Origin: Bacillota bacterium
GTDB lineage: Bacteria; Bacillota; Dethiobacteria; SKNC01
Assembly: GCA_007121375.1 (NCBI GenBank)
Contig: SKLX01000084.1
Span: forward strand, 1 to 7,561
Direction of reading: 5' to 3'
Length of the DNA stretch: 7,561 nucleotides
The notes below the pieces were generated by a model, which was not told where the DNA came from, did not search any database, and saw only the letters and a program-made list of their open reading frames with translations. Within the stretch, counting starts at the first letter, position 1. Every line of letters begins with the position of its first letter. Positions 1 to 5,519 of the stretch are shown piece by piece. A program made the position numbers and the translations under genes.

Positions 1-71
1 GAAATACCCCTCATCAGGAAAACAAAAAGAAGGAACAACAGAAGTATATCCAGCCAGTTCAGGTAAGCCAA
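1..71 (-). CDS. CvpA-like membrane protein, N-terminal fragment
   Basis: Only about 23 codons are present before the left edge. From a TTG start the reading is LAYLNWLDILLLFLL, followed by VFLMRGI: a Trp-Leu-Asp signature, one hydrophobic segment, then Arg-Gly. CvpA-family inner-membrane proteins commonly begin this way (a WxD motif, a transmembrane helix, then RG). A ribosome site AAGGGG lies at 85-80, about 8 bases before the TTG. This supports an independent start only 21 bases after the stop of the PAS gene, so the two are probably co-transcribed. The frame is in register with the PAS gene. Another minus-strand frame is also open to the edge, so the assignment rests on the motif and the ribosome site. 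The family call is an inference from a very short stretch. Confidence 0.42.
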   Translation of the reverse strand, partial: MAYLNWLDILLLFLLFVFLMRGI

Positions 72-92
72 GGTTATTTCCCCTTTTCCAGG

Positions 93-761
93 CTATAAAA
101 TTTTTATACCAGAACTCCTTCGCACCAAATTCTTTAGATAAGGGTCAACTTTTTCTCCCTTTAATTCCAGGGAAGATACAATTTTATAGGGGGTGGATTT
201 AAAATTTTGTGTTTGGAAATTTCGATCCTGGAAGGTGATACGGGCACAGGCATTTTGGGGATATTGAAAAGAAAGGGGTAAAAGTTTGGCAGTCTCCTCC
301 ATTATTTTATCCAGGTCTTCCTTCTCCCGGCGAAGAAGGAGAGAGAAATTAAGAAGGCAGCTAAGCTCCTTAGTCCGCTCTTCCTTTAATTTCCTATCCG
401 TAATGTCAGTAAATATGGTGGTAAAATATTTATTCTCCTCACCGTAAGCGGTAACCTGGTAATAACTGTTTAGGGGCTCCGAATATTGTTCAAGTTTAAG
501 GGTTTCACCGGAAAGGGCTATCCTCCCGTAGGTTCCTATCCAGTCAAAGGAGGAGTCCTTAATACCGGGCAGTACTTCCGTTACCCGTTTACCAATAATA
601 TTTTCCCTTTTCAGTCCTGTCAAATTTTCAAAAGCTTTATTCGATTCCAGAAAAATATAATCTACAGGATTGCCTTCTTCATCAAAAACTACCTGGTGGT
701 AAGCAAAGCCTTCAGGCAGATTCTCCACCAGCAAGCGGTACCTCTTATCCCCGGGATTCAT
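93..761 (-). CDS. PAS-domain sensor protein with shortened C-terminal domain
   Basis: The 222-residue protein carries an N-terminal PAS domain (about residues 5-122). Visible landmarks are NLPEGFAYHQ, the N-K-A-F-E-N-L-T-G stretch at 41-49, and the typical PAS exit TTIFTDITDRK at 114-124. A charged, helical linker follows (about 123-158). Residues 159-205 (LPLSFQYPQNACARI and on to GEKV) resemble the start of a GAF-like sensory domain often paired with PAS in anaerobe signalling proteins, but the domain stops after its first strands. No histidine kinase, GGDEF or HD-GYP output domain is present. No signal peptide or membrane helix is seen, so it is probably cytoplasmic. The ribosome site AAGGGGGAA just before the ATG supports the start. 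It lies 89 bases downstream of the UPF0316 gene and 21 bases before a CvpA-like start. The ligand is unknown. The protein may be a truncated relic or a stand-alone sensor acting through protein contacts. Confidence 0.82.
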   Translation of the reverse strand: MNPGDKRYRLLVENLPEGFAYHQVVFDEEGNPVDYIFLESNKAFENLTGLKRENIIGKRVTEVLPGIKDSSFDWIGTYGRIALSGETLKLEQYSEPLNSYYQVTAYGEENKYFTTIFTDITDRKLKEERTKELSCLLNFSLLLRREKEDLDKIMEETAKLLPLSFQYPQNACARITFQDRNFQTQNFKSTPYKIVSSLELKGEKVDPYLKNLVRRSSGIKIL

Positions 762-850
762 ACAGCTTCCCCCTTAGTGCGAATGAATGCGAAAACATAC
801 ATTACTTCGTCAATATTTTTATAATTCCTGCATCGGCAGAATATTATAAA

Positions 851-1369
851 CTACATATTTTCCCTCAGGCGACCGTACACGTTATTTATTTCTCTAACTA
901 CCATGGTAGGCTCTTTGCCTTTTTCGAACTCGACAAACTTCTTAAAGGTCTTTAAGTTTTTTCTTTTTAAAATGGTTTCTACTATATATCTTTTTTTCCC
1001 GCTGAATCCAAAAGCAACATGGGTATTAACAGAATATCCTGCCCTTCTCAGTTGGTCAGCCAGGTAAGACATCTTGGATTTATCATTAAAGTATATATCG
1101 GCTTCTAAAAGACCTAAAGCTGCCCTGTTTTCCACCAGTCCCGCCAGGTATACTCCAATGCTCTTACCCAGGGCAAAAGCAACCACATAATAAAGGCCCT
1201 GTTCTTCAGCAACAACTTTTGTAATTACCATAGCAAAAATAACAGCATCGACAAAAACAATTAAGTAGACTGGATGTAAAAACTTTTTTGATACAAAAAT
1301 AGTCTTCAAGGTGCCCAGGCAATTGGCCACAGCCATTATAATTATTATTATTAACACTTCTATAAACAT
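851..1369 (-). CDS. UPF0316 (YebE-like, DUF5698/DUF2179) membrane protein
   Basis: The 172-residue protein has three hydrophobic segments (about residues 3-18, 33-52 and 60-78). These are followed by the family signature ENRAALG at 80-86 (ERLALG in close relatives) and a soluble basic C-terminal domain (about 88-172) rich in Lys and Arg. This architecture and length match the UPF0316 family (Bacillus YebE-like): an N-terminal DUF5698 membrane region and a C-terminal DUF2179-type domain. It should sit in the cytoplasmic membrane with the C-terminal domain probably in the cytoplasm. The molecular function of the family is unknown. The start is supported by AAGGAAGG about 7 bases before the ATG. 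Two terminator-like hairpins (1534-1459) precede the gene, so it should have its own promoter, but I could not find a convincing minus-strand one. The next gene is the PAS protein, 89 bases on. Confidence 0.85.
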   Translation of the reverse strand: MFIEVLIIIIIMAVANCLGTLKTIFVSKKFLHPVYLIVFVDAVIFAMVITKVVAEEQGLYYVVAFALGKSIGVYLAGLVENRAALGLLEADIYFNDKSKMSYLADQLRRAGYSVNTHVAFGFSGKKRYIVETILKRKNLKTFKKFVEFEKGKEPTMVVREINNVYGRLRENM

Positions 1370-1410
1370 GATTTTCCTTCCTTTCTTGAAATATTTTTCT
1401 CTAAAACCTA

Positions 1411-1419
1411 TGCTATAAT
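1411..1419 (+). promoter_or_regulatory. Extended -10 element facing plus strand
   Basis: TGCTATAAT is a perfect extended -10 box (TG-N-TATAAT). The only nearby -35-like word, TTGAAA at 1386-1391, is 22 bases upstream, which is too far for a normal sigma-A spacer, so activity would rely on the extended -10. Initiation is expected near 1426. The transcript would point away from the UPF0316 gene and run antisense to the terminators, the small ORF and the 3' end of the exonuclease gene. No plus-strand gene follows, and an AT-rich match may arise by chance. Confidence 0.35.
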
Positions 1420-1421
1420 TG

Positions 1422-1451
1422 ATCCCTGTTTAGGGGATTAATTAATTAATC
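1422..1451. repeat. Inverted repeat and 16-base AT palindrome
   Basis: Two adjoining dyads are seen. ATCCC (1422-1426) and GGGAT (1434-1438) form a short inverted repeat around TGTTTAG. They merge into the perfect palindrome GATTAATTAATTAATC (1436-1451). GGGG at 1433-1436 could also pair with CCCC at 1455-1458. The dyads lie just downstream of the plus-strand -10 box, across its expected start point, and about 50 bases upstream of the UPF0316 start codon. The placement would suit an operator, but no regulator is identifiable. Confidence 0.4.
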
Positions 1452-1458
1452 TCTCCCC

Positions 1459-1494
1459 AAAAAAATAAAATGCCCTCCAAATAAAAGGGAGGGC
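1459..1494 (-). terminator. Rho-independent terminator (distal of tandem pair)
   Basis: GCCCTCC (1472-1478) and GGAGGGC (1488-1494) form a perfect 7-bp GC-rich stem with a 9-base loop. Read on the minus strand, it is followed at once by a U-rich run (complement of 1471-1459: A, four T, A, seven T). It would stop transcripts coming from the exonuclease gene or the small ORF before UPF0316. It has no T-tract for plus-strand reading. Confidence 0.8.
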
Positions 1495-1502
1495 TTCTCC
1501 TG

Positions 1503-1534
1503 AAAAAACAGGGCAGCCCATTCATCAGGGCTGC
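1503..1534 (-). terminator. Rho-independent terminator (proximal of tandem pair)
   Basis: GCAGCCC (1513-1519) and GGGCTGC (1528-1534) form a perfect 7-bp stem with an 8-base loop. On the minus strand a four-base gap and then six T (1508-1503) follow. It sits 12 bases after the stop of the small ORF at 1547-1657 and just before the second hairpin. The gap between stem and T-run makes it weaker than its partner. Confidence 0.65.
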
Positions 1535-1546
1535 TTAAACTCTGAT

Positions 1547-1657
1547 TCACTTATATTTAAGATCCCCACCTTGCTCATCTGGCATTAATATCGGGGGAAA
1601 TGGGATAAGATTTATACTGTGAGGACAATTATAACACATAAAAGGAATATTTGCCAT
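1547..1657 (-). CDS. Possible 36-residue small protein with a CxxC motif
   Basis: A short frame runs from ATG at 1657 to TGA at 1547. It would encode MANIPF, then MCYNCPHS with a C8-x2-C11 pair and His13, a Pro-rich hydrophobic middle (INLIPFPP, 15-22) and a charged end (PDEQGGDLKYK, 26-36). It starts 30 bases after the exonuclease stop and ends 12 bases before a terminator hairpin, as the last gene of an operon might. Against it: the nearest ribosome-like word (GGAG) is 14 bases from the ATG, which is too far, and a promoter-like TGTTATAAT lies inside the frame. I do not recognise the family. If real, it might bind a metal through the Cys pair. The alternative is non-coding 3' UTR or a small RNA. 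Confidence 0.3.
   Translation of the reverse strand: MANIPFMCYNCPHSINLIPFPPILMPDEQGGDLKYK
1628..1636 (-). promoter_or_regulatory. Extended -10 element facing minus strand, after the exonuclease gene
   Basis: Read on the minus strand the site is TGTTATAAT, a perfect extended -10 box. The hexamer 17 bases upstream (TGGCAA, 1656-1651) matches TTGACA at only three positions. Initiation would fall near 1621, and the first terminator at 1534-1503 would give a transcript of about 120 nt. It lies within the possible small ORF, so at most one of the two interpretations may hold. Confidence 0.33.
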
Positions 1658-1687
1658 GAGAAAGGAAAAATCTCCATCAAAACTACA

Positions 1688-2545
1688 TCAACATTGTCTC
1701 AGCAAGCTTAAAAAATCTTCTTCACAAAGGACTGCAATGGAATGTCCTTTATCTATTAAGGCTTCCGCTTTGCGAAGCTTTGAACTTTTCCTGGCTCCCC
1801 TGGTCCTTTTAAGATCCTGAACACCCACCACCAGGAGGGTGGTAGCTTTGGTTACACTATCGGCCACATCACAACCCCTGGCGGCAGCTTCCCTGGCCAC
1901 TTCTTCCCTGGAAAGGGAAAGGGAACCTGTAAAAACTACCTTATGACCGGAAAGAGGGCCGTGGAGGTTACCAGGCCTTTTTACTTTACCTTCATGGCCA
2001 TAACCTTTTAAGGGTTTATCTGCTCTTTCCAACCAGTCATTTATATGGAGCCCCGATTCCTTTAGAGCATGTACCATTATTTTACCGGCAGCAATGGCAT
2101 CCTCCAGGGCATCGTGATGGTTAAAGCTTATACCCAGGTCCCGGGCCACATTTTTTAGAGAGTATCCCCGCACCGAATATTTCTCCCAGGTTCTTCTTAC
2201 TACCTTTGCCGTATCAAGCCACTTTGCATGGAAAAGCTCCAGGTCATACTTCTGGGCAGCCCTGGAAAGGGCCCTTTTATCAAAGGCCGTATGATGAAGA
2301 ACTACCTGGTCCTTCAGCCTGTCCTCAACTATATGAAATATATCTTCAAAGGTAGGAGCAGCTAACACTTGATCCTGGTTAATGCCGTGAATGGAGACAT
2401 TGAAGGAGCTGAAATCTTCCTGGGGATTCACCAGGGTTTTCCAGGTGTCAGATATTGAGTTATTCTCAAAGGCAGCTATGCCAACCTGACATATACTTCC
2501 ACAATCTGAATTGGCCGTTTCCACGTCTACCGCCAAAAATTTCAT
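1688..2545 (-). CDS. DEDDh 3'-5' exonuclease with C-terminal BRCT domain
   Basis: The 285-residue protein has an N-terminal exonuclease fold of the DnaQ/RNase T group (about residues 1-160). The catalytic set is complete: D7 and E9 in VDVET (motif I), D89 in LHHTAFD (motif II), and H144 with D149 in HHDALEDA (motif III), making it the DEDDh subtype. A linker (about 165-195) leads to a BRCT domain (about 197-285) with KVVFTGSLS, the R-E-E helix, a glycine in ARGC, and the strand TTLLVVG. It should hydrolyse 3' ends of DNA or RNA in a two-metal reaction. BRCT domains of this type (as in NAD-dependent DNA ligase) bind DNA or partner proteins, which suggests a repair role. The ribosome site AGGAGTGG lies 8 bases before the ATG. 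It follows fbaB by 48 bases with no terminator, so the two are probably co-transcribed. It is distinct from the replicative PolC exonuclease. Confidence 0.9.
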   Translation of the reverse strand: MKFLAVDVETANSDCGSICQVGIAAFENNSISDTWKTLVNPQEDFSSFNVSIHGINQDQVLAAPTFEDIFHIVEDRLKDQVVLHHTAFDKRALSRAAQKYDLELFHAKWLDTAKVVRRTWEKYSVRGYSLKNVARDLGISFNHHDALEDAIAAGKIMVHALKESGLHINDWLERADKPLKGYGHEGKVKRPGNLHGPLSGHKVVFTGSLSLSREEVAREAAARGCDVADSVTKATTLLVVGVQDLKRTRGARKSSKLRKAEALIDKGHSIAVLCEEDFLSLLRQC

Positions 2546-2593
2546 GGGTTAAACCACTCCTAAAAAAGAAAATGAAAAAGATAAAAAAGGGGA

Positions 2594-3661
2594 TTAAGCC
2601 ACCGTTACTCCCTTATCCAGGTAAACATCCTGAATCCCATTAAGGAGTTTTACCCCCTCCTCCATGGACCTTTGGAAAGCTTTTCGGCCAGAAATCAAGC
2701 CCATGCCGCCAGCCCTTTTATTAATTACTGCCGTACGGACTACTTCTACCAGGTCATTTTCCCCCGAGGGGCCACCGGAGTTAATAAGGCCTGCACGACC
2801 CATGTAGCAGCCGGCCACCTGGTAACGGGTCATATCCACAGGATGATCGCTGGTCAATTCCTCATATACTTTTTTGTGGGTTTTGCCAAAATCTTTACCT
2901 GCAGCCTCACTGACCGCCAGGTAACCGGAGTTGATTTCCGGGAGCTTTTGCTTAATGATATCCGCTTCAATGGTTACTCCCAGGTGATTTGCCTGGGAGG
3001 TAAGATCGGCGGCACTGTGATAGTCCTTGCCCTCAATCTTGAAGGCGGGATTTCGCAGGTAACACCAGAGGACGGTAAACATGCCCATCTCGTGGGCCAG
3101 TCTGAAGGCTTCCGACACCTCCTGAATCTGTCTCCTTGATTCCTCGGATCCGAAATAAATGGTAGCGCCTATGCCTGCTGCTCCCAGATCCCAGGCCTGC
3201 TTCACATTAGCAAACATCACCTGATCATATTTATTGGGGTAAGAAAGAATTTCGTTGTGGTTTATCTTAACAATAAAGGGTATTTTATGGGCATATTTCC
3301 TGCCAACGGCTCCCAGAACCCCCAGGGTAGAAGCCACGGCATTACACCCTCCCTCCATAGCCAGCTTTACTATGTTTTCCGGGTCAAAATAGGCAGGATT
3401 AGGAGCAAAAGAGGCTCCCGCCGAGTGCTCAATCCCCTGGTCCACCGGCAGTAGGGATAAATAACCGGTGCCTCCCAGCCTGCCCTGGTTAAAGATTTGC
3501 GCCAACCCCTTCAGCACGGGAATGGGGCGATCGGTCCCCGTAAAGACCCTGTCGACGAAATTCGGTCCGGGCAAATGCAGCATTTCTGCCGGAAGGGTTT
3601 CACATTTATGCTCCAGCAGGTATTCTGCTTCAGCCCCCAACAATTCCTGAATATTAATCAT
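2594..3661 (-). CDS. fbaB: Class I fructose-bisphosphate aldolase (FbaB/DhnA type)
   Basis: The 355-residue protein closely resembles E. coli FbaB as I remember its sequence, along its full length. Shared blocks are GRLGGTGYLSLLPVDQGIEH (60-79), ASFAPNPAYFDP (83-94), IPFIVKINHNE (127-137), GATIYFGSEESRRQI (165-179), ADIIKQK (233-239), CYMGRAGLINSGG (285-297) and NKRAGGMGLISGRKAF (314-329). It cleaves and forms fructose 1,6-bisphosphate via a lysine Schiff base. The lysine pair K237/K239 in the ADIIKQK block is the likely site. It is a cytoplasmic enzyme of glycolysis and gluconeogenesis. I chose ATG at 3661 because GGGAGGTG ends exactly six T before it. An upstream in-frame GTG at 3670 overlaps that ribosome site and is unlikely. 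A candidate promoter lies at 3734-3706, and the exonuclease gene follows 48 bases later. The third-position G+C looks higher than in the neighbouring genes. Confidence 0.95.
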   Translation of the reverse strand: MINIQELLGAEAEYLLEHKCETLPAEMLHLPGPNFVDRVFTGTDRPIPVLKGLAQIFNQGRLGGTGYLSLLPVDQGIEHSAGASFAPNPAYFDPENIVKLAMEGGCNAVASTLGVLGAVGRKYAHKIPFIVKINHNEILSYPNKYDQVMFANVKQAWDLGAAGIGATIYFGSEESRRQIQEVSEAFRLAHEMGMFTVLWCYLRNPAFKIEGKDYHSAADLTSQANHLGVTIEADIIKQKLPEINSGYLAVSEAAGKDFGKTHKKVYEELTSDHPVDMTRYQVAGCYMGRAGLINSGGPSGENDLVEVVRTAVINKRAGGMGLISGRKAFQRSMEEGVKLLNGIQDVYLDKGVTVA

Positions 3662-3667
3662 AAAAAA

Positions 3668-3675
3668 CACCTCCC
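3668..3675 (-). promoter_or_regulatory. Ribosome binding site that fixes the fbaB start
   Basis: On the minus strand, GGGAGGTG is followed by six T and then ATG (3661-3659), an ideal spacing. A longer reading from GTG at 3670-3668 would place the start codon inside the Shine-Dalgarno sequence, so the shorter 355-residue form is preferred. E. coli FbaB also begins close to this point. Confidence 0.85.
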
Positions 3676-3705
3676 AGTTTCATTAAAAGAAAAACTAAAT
3701 GTCAT

Positions 3706-3734
3706 ATATTATTAATTCTTCTTATATATTGCAA
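3706..3734 (-). promoter_or_regulatory. Candidate sigma-A promoter for fbaB
   Basis: On the minus strand TTGCAA (3734-3729) and TAATAT (3711-3706) are separated by exactly 17 bases. Each box matches the consensus at four of six positions. Initiation is expected near 3699, giving a leader of about 38 bases before fbaB. It lies between the terminator of the zinc-ribbon gene and fbaB, as the layout requires. The region is very AT-rich, so other hexamers could compete. Confidence 0.42.
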
Positions 3735-3782
3735 TTTCCTTGTTTTTTAATATATAGTTTCTTTACCTGTCATTAATTCCTC

Positions 3783-3824
3783 AAAAACAAAAAAGGGACG
3801 GATCCATAAATAAGGACTCCGTCC
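3783..3824 (-). terminator. Rho-independent terminator of the zinc-ribbon gene
   Basis: GGACGGA (3796-3802) pairs with TCCGTCC (3818-3824). An inner TCC/GGA extension (3803-3805 with 3814-3816) has a one-base bulge. Minus-strand reading then runs into a strongly T-rich tract (complement of 3794-3783). It lies 68 bases beyond the zinc-ribbon stop codon and insulates fbaB from upstream transcription. Confidence 0.82.
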
Positions 3825-3891
3825 ACTTCATATTTAGTAGAAGGGGAATAAATTATTTTTAAATAGTTTAACTCTCCTACTATCTTTAAGC

Positions 3892-4083
3892 TTAACCATT
3901 AATTCTCTCTTCTTCCTTTATTTCCTTACATTCTTTACATACGGCCAGGGGAATCATTCTTATATGGTATCTCTTTTTTTCTCCTTCTTCCCCTTTTAAA
4001 AAGGCCTCTTCCACAAAAAATTCTTCTCCCTTAATAACTTTTCCACAAAGATCGCATTCTATATTTTTAGTCTTATTATTCAT
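3892..4083 (-). CDS. Small two-CxxC zinc-ribbon-like protein, function unknown
   Basis: The 63-residue protein has C10-x2-C13 (ECDLCGK) near the N-terminus and C49-x2-C52 (VCKECKE) near the C-terminus. They are separated by 35 residues rich in Glu and Lys. Two CxxC knuckles at this spacing are typical of a one-zinc ribbon fold. The C-terminal tail is highly charged. No enzyme signature, signal peptide or membrane helix is visible, so it is probably a cytoplasmic nucleic-acid- or protein-binding factor (inference). The start is supported by AGGGGGAG shortly before the ATG. A good promoter (4151-4123) and its own terminator (3824-3783) make it a stand-alone unit. I do not recognise a named family. 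Confidence 0.72.
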   Translation of the reverse strand: MNNKTKNIECDLCGKVIKGEEFFVEEAFLKGEEGEKKRYHIRMIPLAVCKECKEIKEEERING

Positions 4084-4122
4084 ATTTGTCTCCCCCTCTT
4101 GCCAATATTCCCCTTCCCATAT

Positions 4123-4151
4123 ATTATAACATAATCTTATAATCTAGTCAG
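4123..4151 (-). promoter_or_regulatory. Extended -10 promoter of the zinc-ribbon gene
   Basis: On the minus strand CTGACT (4151-4146; matches TTGACA at four positions) is followed after 17 bases by TATAAT (4128-4123), preceded by TG at the extended -10 position. Initiation is expected near 4116, about 33 bases before the start codon. This is the best promoter match in the window. Confidence 0.65.
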
Positions 4152-4182
4152 AGATAAAGATAGAGGAAAAGACTAAGATCTT

Positions 4183-4198
4183 TTAATAACTTTATTAA
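4183..4198. repeat. AT-rich inverted repeat after the QueG-like gene
   Basis: TTAATAA (4183-4189) and TTATTAA (4192-4198) form a perfect dyad with a two-base centre, starting 15 bases past the stop codon of the QueG-like gene. It lacks G+C and a following T-run, so it is not a canonical terminator. It may be a protein-binding dyad or chance in AT-rich DNA. Confidence 0.3.
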
Positions 4199-4212
4199 GA
4201 TTTTATTTTATC

Positions 4213-5019
4213 CTACACCGGGCAGGAAAATTCACACTTCCGGCAGTGCTTTATAAGGTAGATCATTTGTCCCGTCGTTTTATGAAAGGCTTTTACATCA
4301 CCTTCCCTTGCCCTTTCCTTGTCTCTATCTATCTCCTTTATACATTTCAAGCGATCATAAGTACCCCTTCTGCCGGGAAGTTTATCCTGGCCTATTTCCT
4401 CTGAAATGTAGATAATCTCGTCAAAGGCACGCCGTGGGCAACTTTTCAAGCAGTATCCTTCACAAAAAGAGCAGGGGTCATAGGCAAGGGGGCCTGTAGA
4501 AACCAGTTCCACGTTAACTACCAGGCCACGGAGTCTTACCCTGGATCCGTATTCAGGAGTTATTAAGAGGTTATTTAAACCTATGGTGCCCAACCCCGCC
4601 ATAACCGCTGCATCCTTTAAATAAATCCCCCCCCTTTCAATAAAATAGGGGGCATGATAAGTTTCCAATCCTTCGTAGTTTTTCTTGAGCCATTTAATAA
4701 GATTATTAACTATAGCCACAAGCTTCTGGTTTCCCGGAGTTGAGTACCGGTCATAGCGCCAGTCCAGCTCCGGTTCCTCTTCGGGATGGGAAATAGCCAC
4801 TACAATAACGCTTCTACCCTCTTCGGGCAGGTAAGCTTTCCCTGCTTCAAAGCTATCTTCTTCTTTTAACACTTCCATCTGAGGTAATTCAAGCTCTGCT
4901 TTGGCAGAAGGACATTCCTTTACTTCCTGGAAGCTGGCTATCCCGGCTGCATCCGCCCCAAGCTCCCTTGCTTTTTTTAATACGGCTGATGATAATTTTT
5001 GCCTATCAATTGCCTTCAT
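4213..5019 (-). CDS. QueG-like double [4Fe-4S] cluster protein, short form
   Basis: The 268-residue protein resembles the N-terminal and ferredoxin parts of epoxyqueuosine reductase (QueG) and its paralogues. The block KDAAVMAGLGTIGLNNLLIT (135-154) followed by PEYGSRVRLRGLV matches the conserved QueG substrate and cobalamin region. Cysteines C183-x2-C186-x3-C190-x3-C194-P, then C226, and C259-x2-C262-x3-C266-P can ligate two [4Fe-4S] clusters. The chain stops two residues after the last Cys, so the C-terminal region and HEAT repeats of full QueG are missing, and the length is below the usual 300-380. It is probably a cytoplasmic electron-transfer or corrinoid-linked reductase. A role in queuosine synthesis is not supported by the context. 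It follows the DUF4870 gene by 47 bases and may share the nuoF operon. The ATG is preceded by a modest GGGGG ribosome site. Confidence 0.8.
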   Translation of the reverse strand: MKAIDRQKLSSAVLKKARELGADAAGIASFQEVKECPSAKAELELPQMEVLKEEDSFEAGKAYLPEEGRSVIVVAISHPEEEPELDWRYDRYSTPGNQKLVAIVNNLIKWLKKNYEGLETYHAPYFIERGGIYLKDAAVMAGLGTIGLNNLLITPEYGSRVRLRGLVVNVELVSTGPLAYDPCSFCEGYCLKSCPRRAFDEIIYISEEIGQDKLPGRRGTYDRLKCIKEIDRDKERAREGDVKAFHKTTGQMIYLIKHCRKCEFSCPV

Positions 5020-5066
5020 AGAAGTACCCCCAGTAATCTCATTTTATATACTTCCTTTTGTAGATA

Positions 5067-5465
5067 TTACCAGCCAACTTGCTTTTTGGCAATTTCCCCG
5101 GCAACAGGAATTTCGAAGGTTTCATTTTTATAAGCCTTTATCATCAATGTGATCCATAAAGCCAGGGAAGCTACATTAATTAAAAAAATAAAAAGTCCAA
5201 ATATACCCGTTATAGCTCCTATTATTAATTCTTCTCCCGTTATACCCCAGGCAATGGAAATGACTATACCTTGAAACACAGTGATGAGAACATAAAGAAT
5301 ATTTAAAGTGCCAAATACAAATATAGATTGGAGAGCATGAAATCTTATATATTTATTTTCCTTTTCCAGGAATAAAAAAATTAGACCCGTTAACCATCCA
5401 AATAGATAGGACAAAAATCCTCCAATGTTAGGTTCCAGTCCTGTGCTGCTTTTATTTTGATTCAT
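5067..5465 (-). CDS. DUF4870/Tic20-like small membrane protein
   Basis: The 132-residue protein has three to four hydrophobic segments (about residues 14-33, 44-69 and 79-109). It shows the DUF4870 pattern of a short N-terminal tail, FLSYLFGWLTGLIFLFLE (17-34), a charged KENKYIRFHALQS turn (35-47), and a C-terminal AYKNETFEIPVAGEIA (111-126). Proteins of this family are distant relatives of Tic20 and sit in the cytoplasmic membrane with the KENKYIRFHA segment probably facing the cytoplasm. No catalytic residues are evident and the function is unknown. The ribosome site AGAAGGG precedes the ATG. It lies 54 bases after nuoF and 47 bases before the QueG-like gene with no terminator between, consistent with one operon. 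The functional link to nuoF may be only positional. Confidence 0.85.
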   Translation of the reverse strand: MNQNKSSTGLEPNIGGFLSYLFGWLTGLIFLFLEKENKYIRFHALQSIFVFGTLNILYVLITVFQGIVISIAWGITGEELIIGAITGIFGLFIFLINVASLALWITLMIKAYKNETFEIPVAGEIAKKQVGW

Positions 5466-5519
5466 TCTATCCCTTCTTTTCTGAAAATATTTTAATTCAT
5501 ACCCCCTGGAGTTTTTTGA

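Noticed and set aside
69..95. Possible amber (TAG) read-through, for example by pyrrolysine, joining the PAS protein to the following frame
   Set aside because: A good ribosome site and a TTG start with a CvpA-like N-terminus directly follow the stop, so two separate genes explain the data. The joined product would have no known domain logic.
824..842. Hairpin CTGC-ATCG-GCAG with extended arms between UPF0316 and the PAS gene
   Set aside because: The stem is short with a bulge, and neither strand shows a T-run after it, so a terminator call is not justified.
1560..1600. Minus-strand words resembling part of a TPP riboswitch (TAATGCCAG)
   Set aside because: The required CTGAGA and GGGTGC elements and the paired helices are missing, and no thiamin gene is downstream.
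1547..1690. Possible UGA read-through or selenocysteine extension of the exonuclease into the in-frame small ORF
   Set aside because: The BRCT domain is complete before the stop. An open frame of about 46 codons is not rare by chance, and only a weak 4-bp hairpin follows the UGA, not a convincing bacterial SECIS element.
2672..3139. Plus-strand open frame of 155 codons
   Set aside because: It lies wholly antisense to fbaB, which matches its family end to end. The plus frame has no ribosome site or recognisable domain.
4142..4179. Imperfect long inverted repeat (ATCTAGTC with GACTAAGAT) around the zinc-ribbon promoter
   Set aside because: The arms match only with a bulge and a 21-base spacer in AT-rich DNA, so it is weak evidence for an operator or hairpin.
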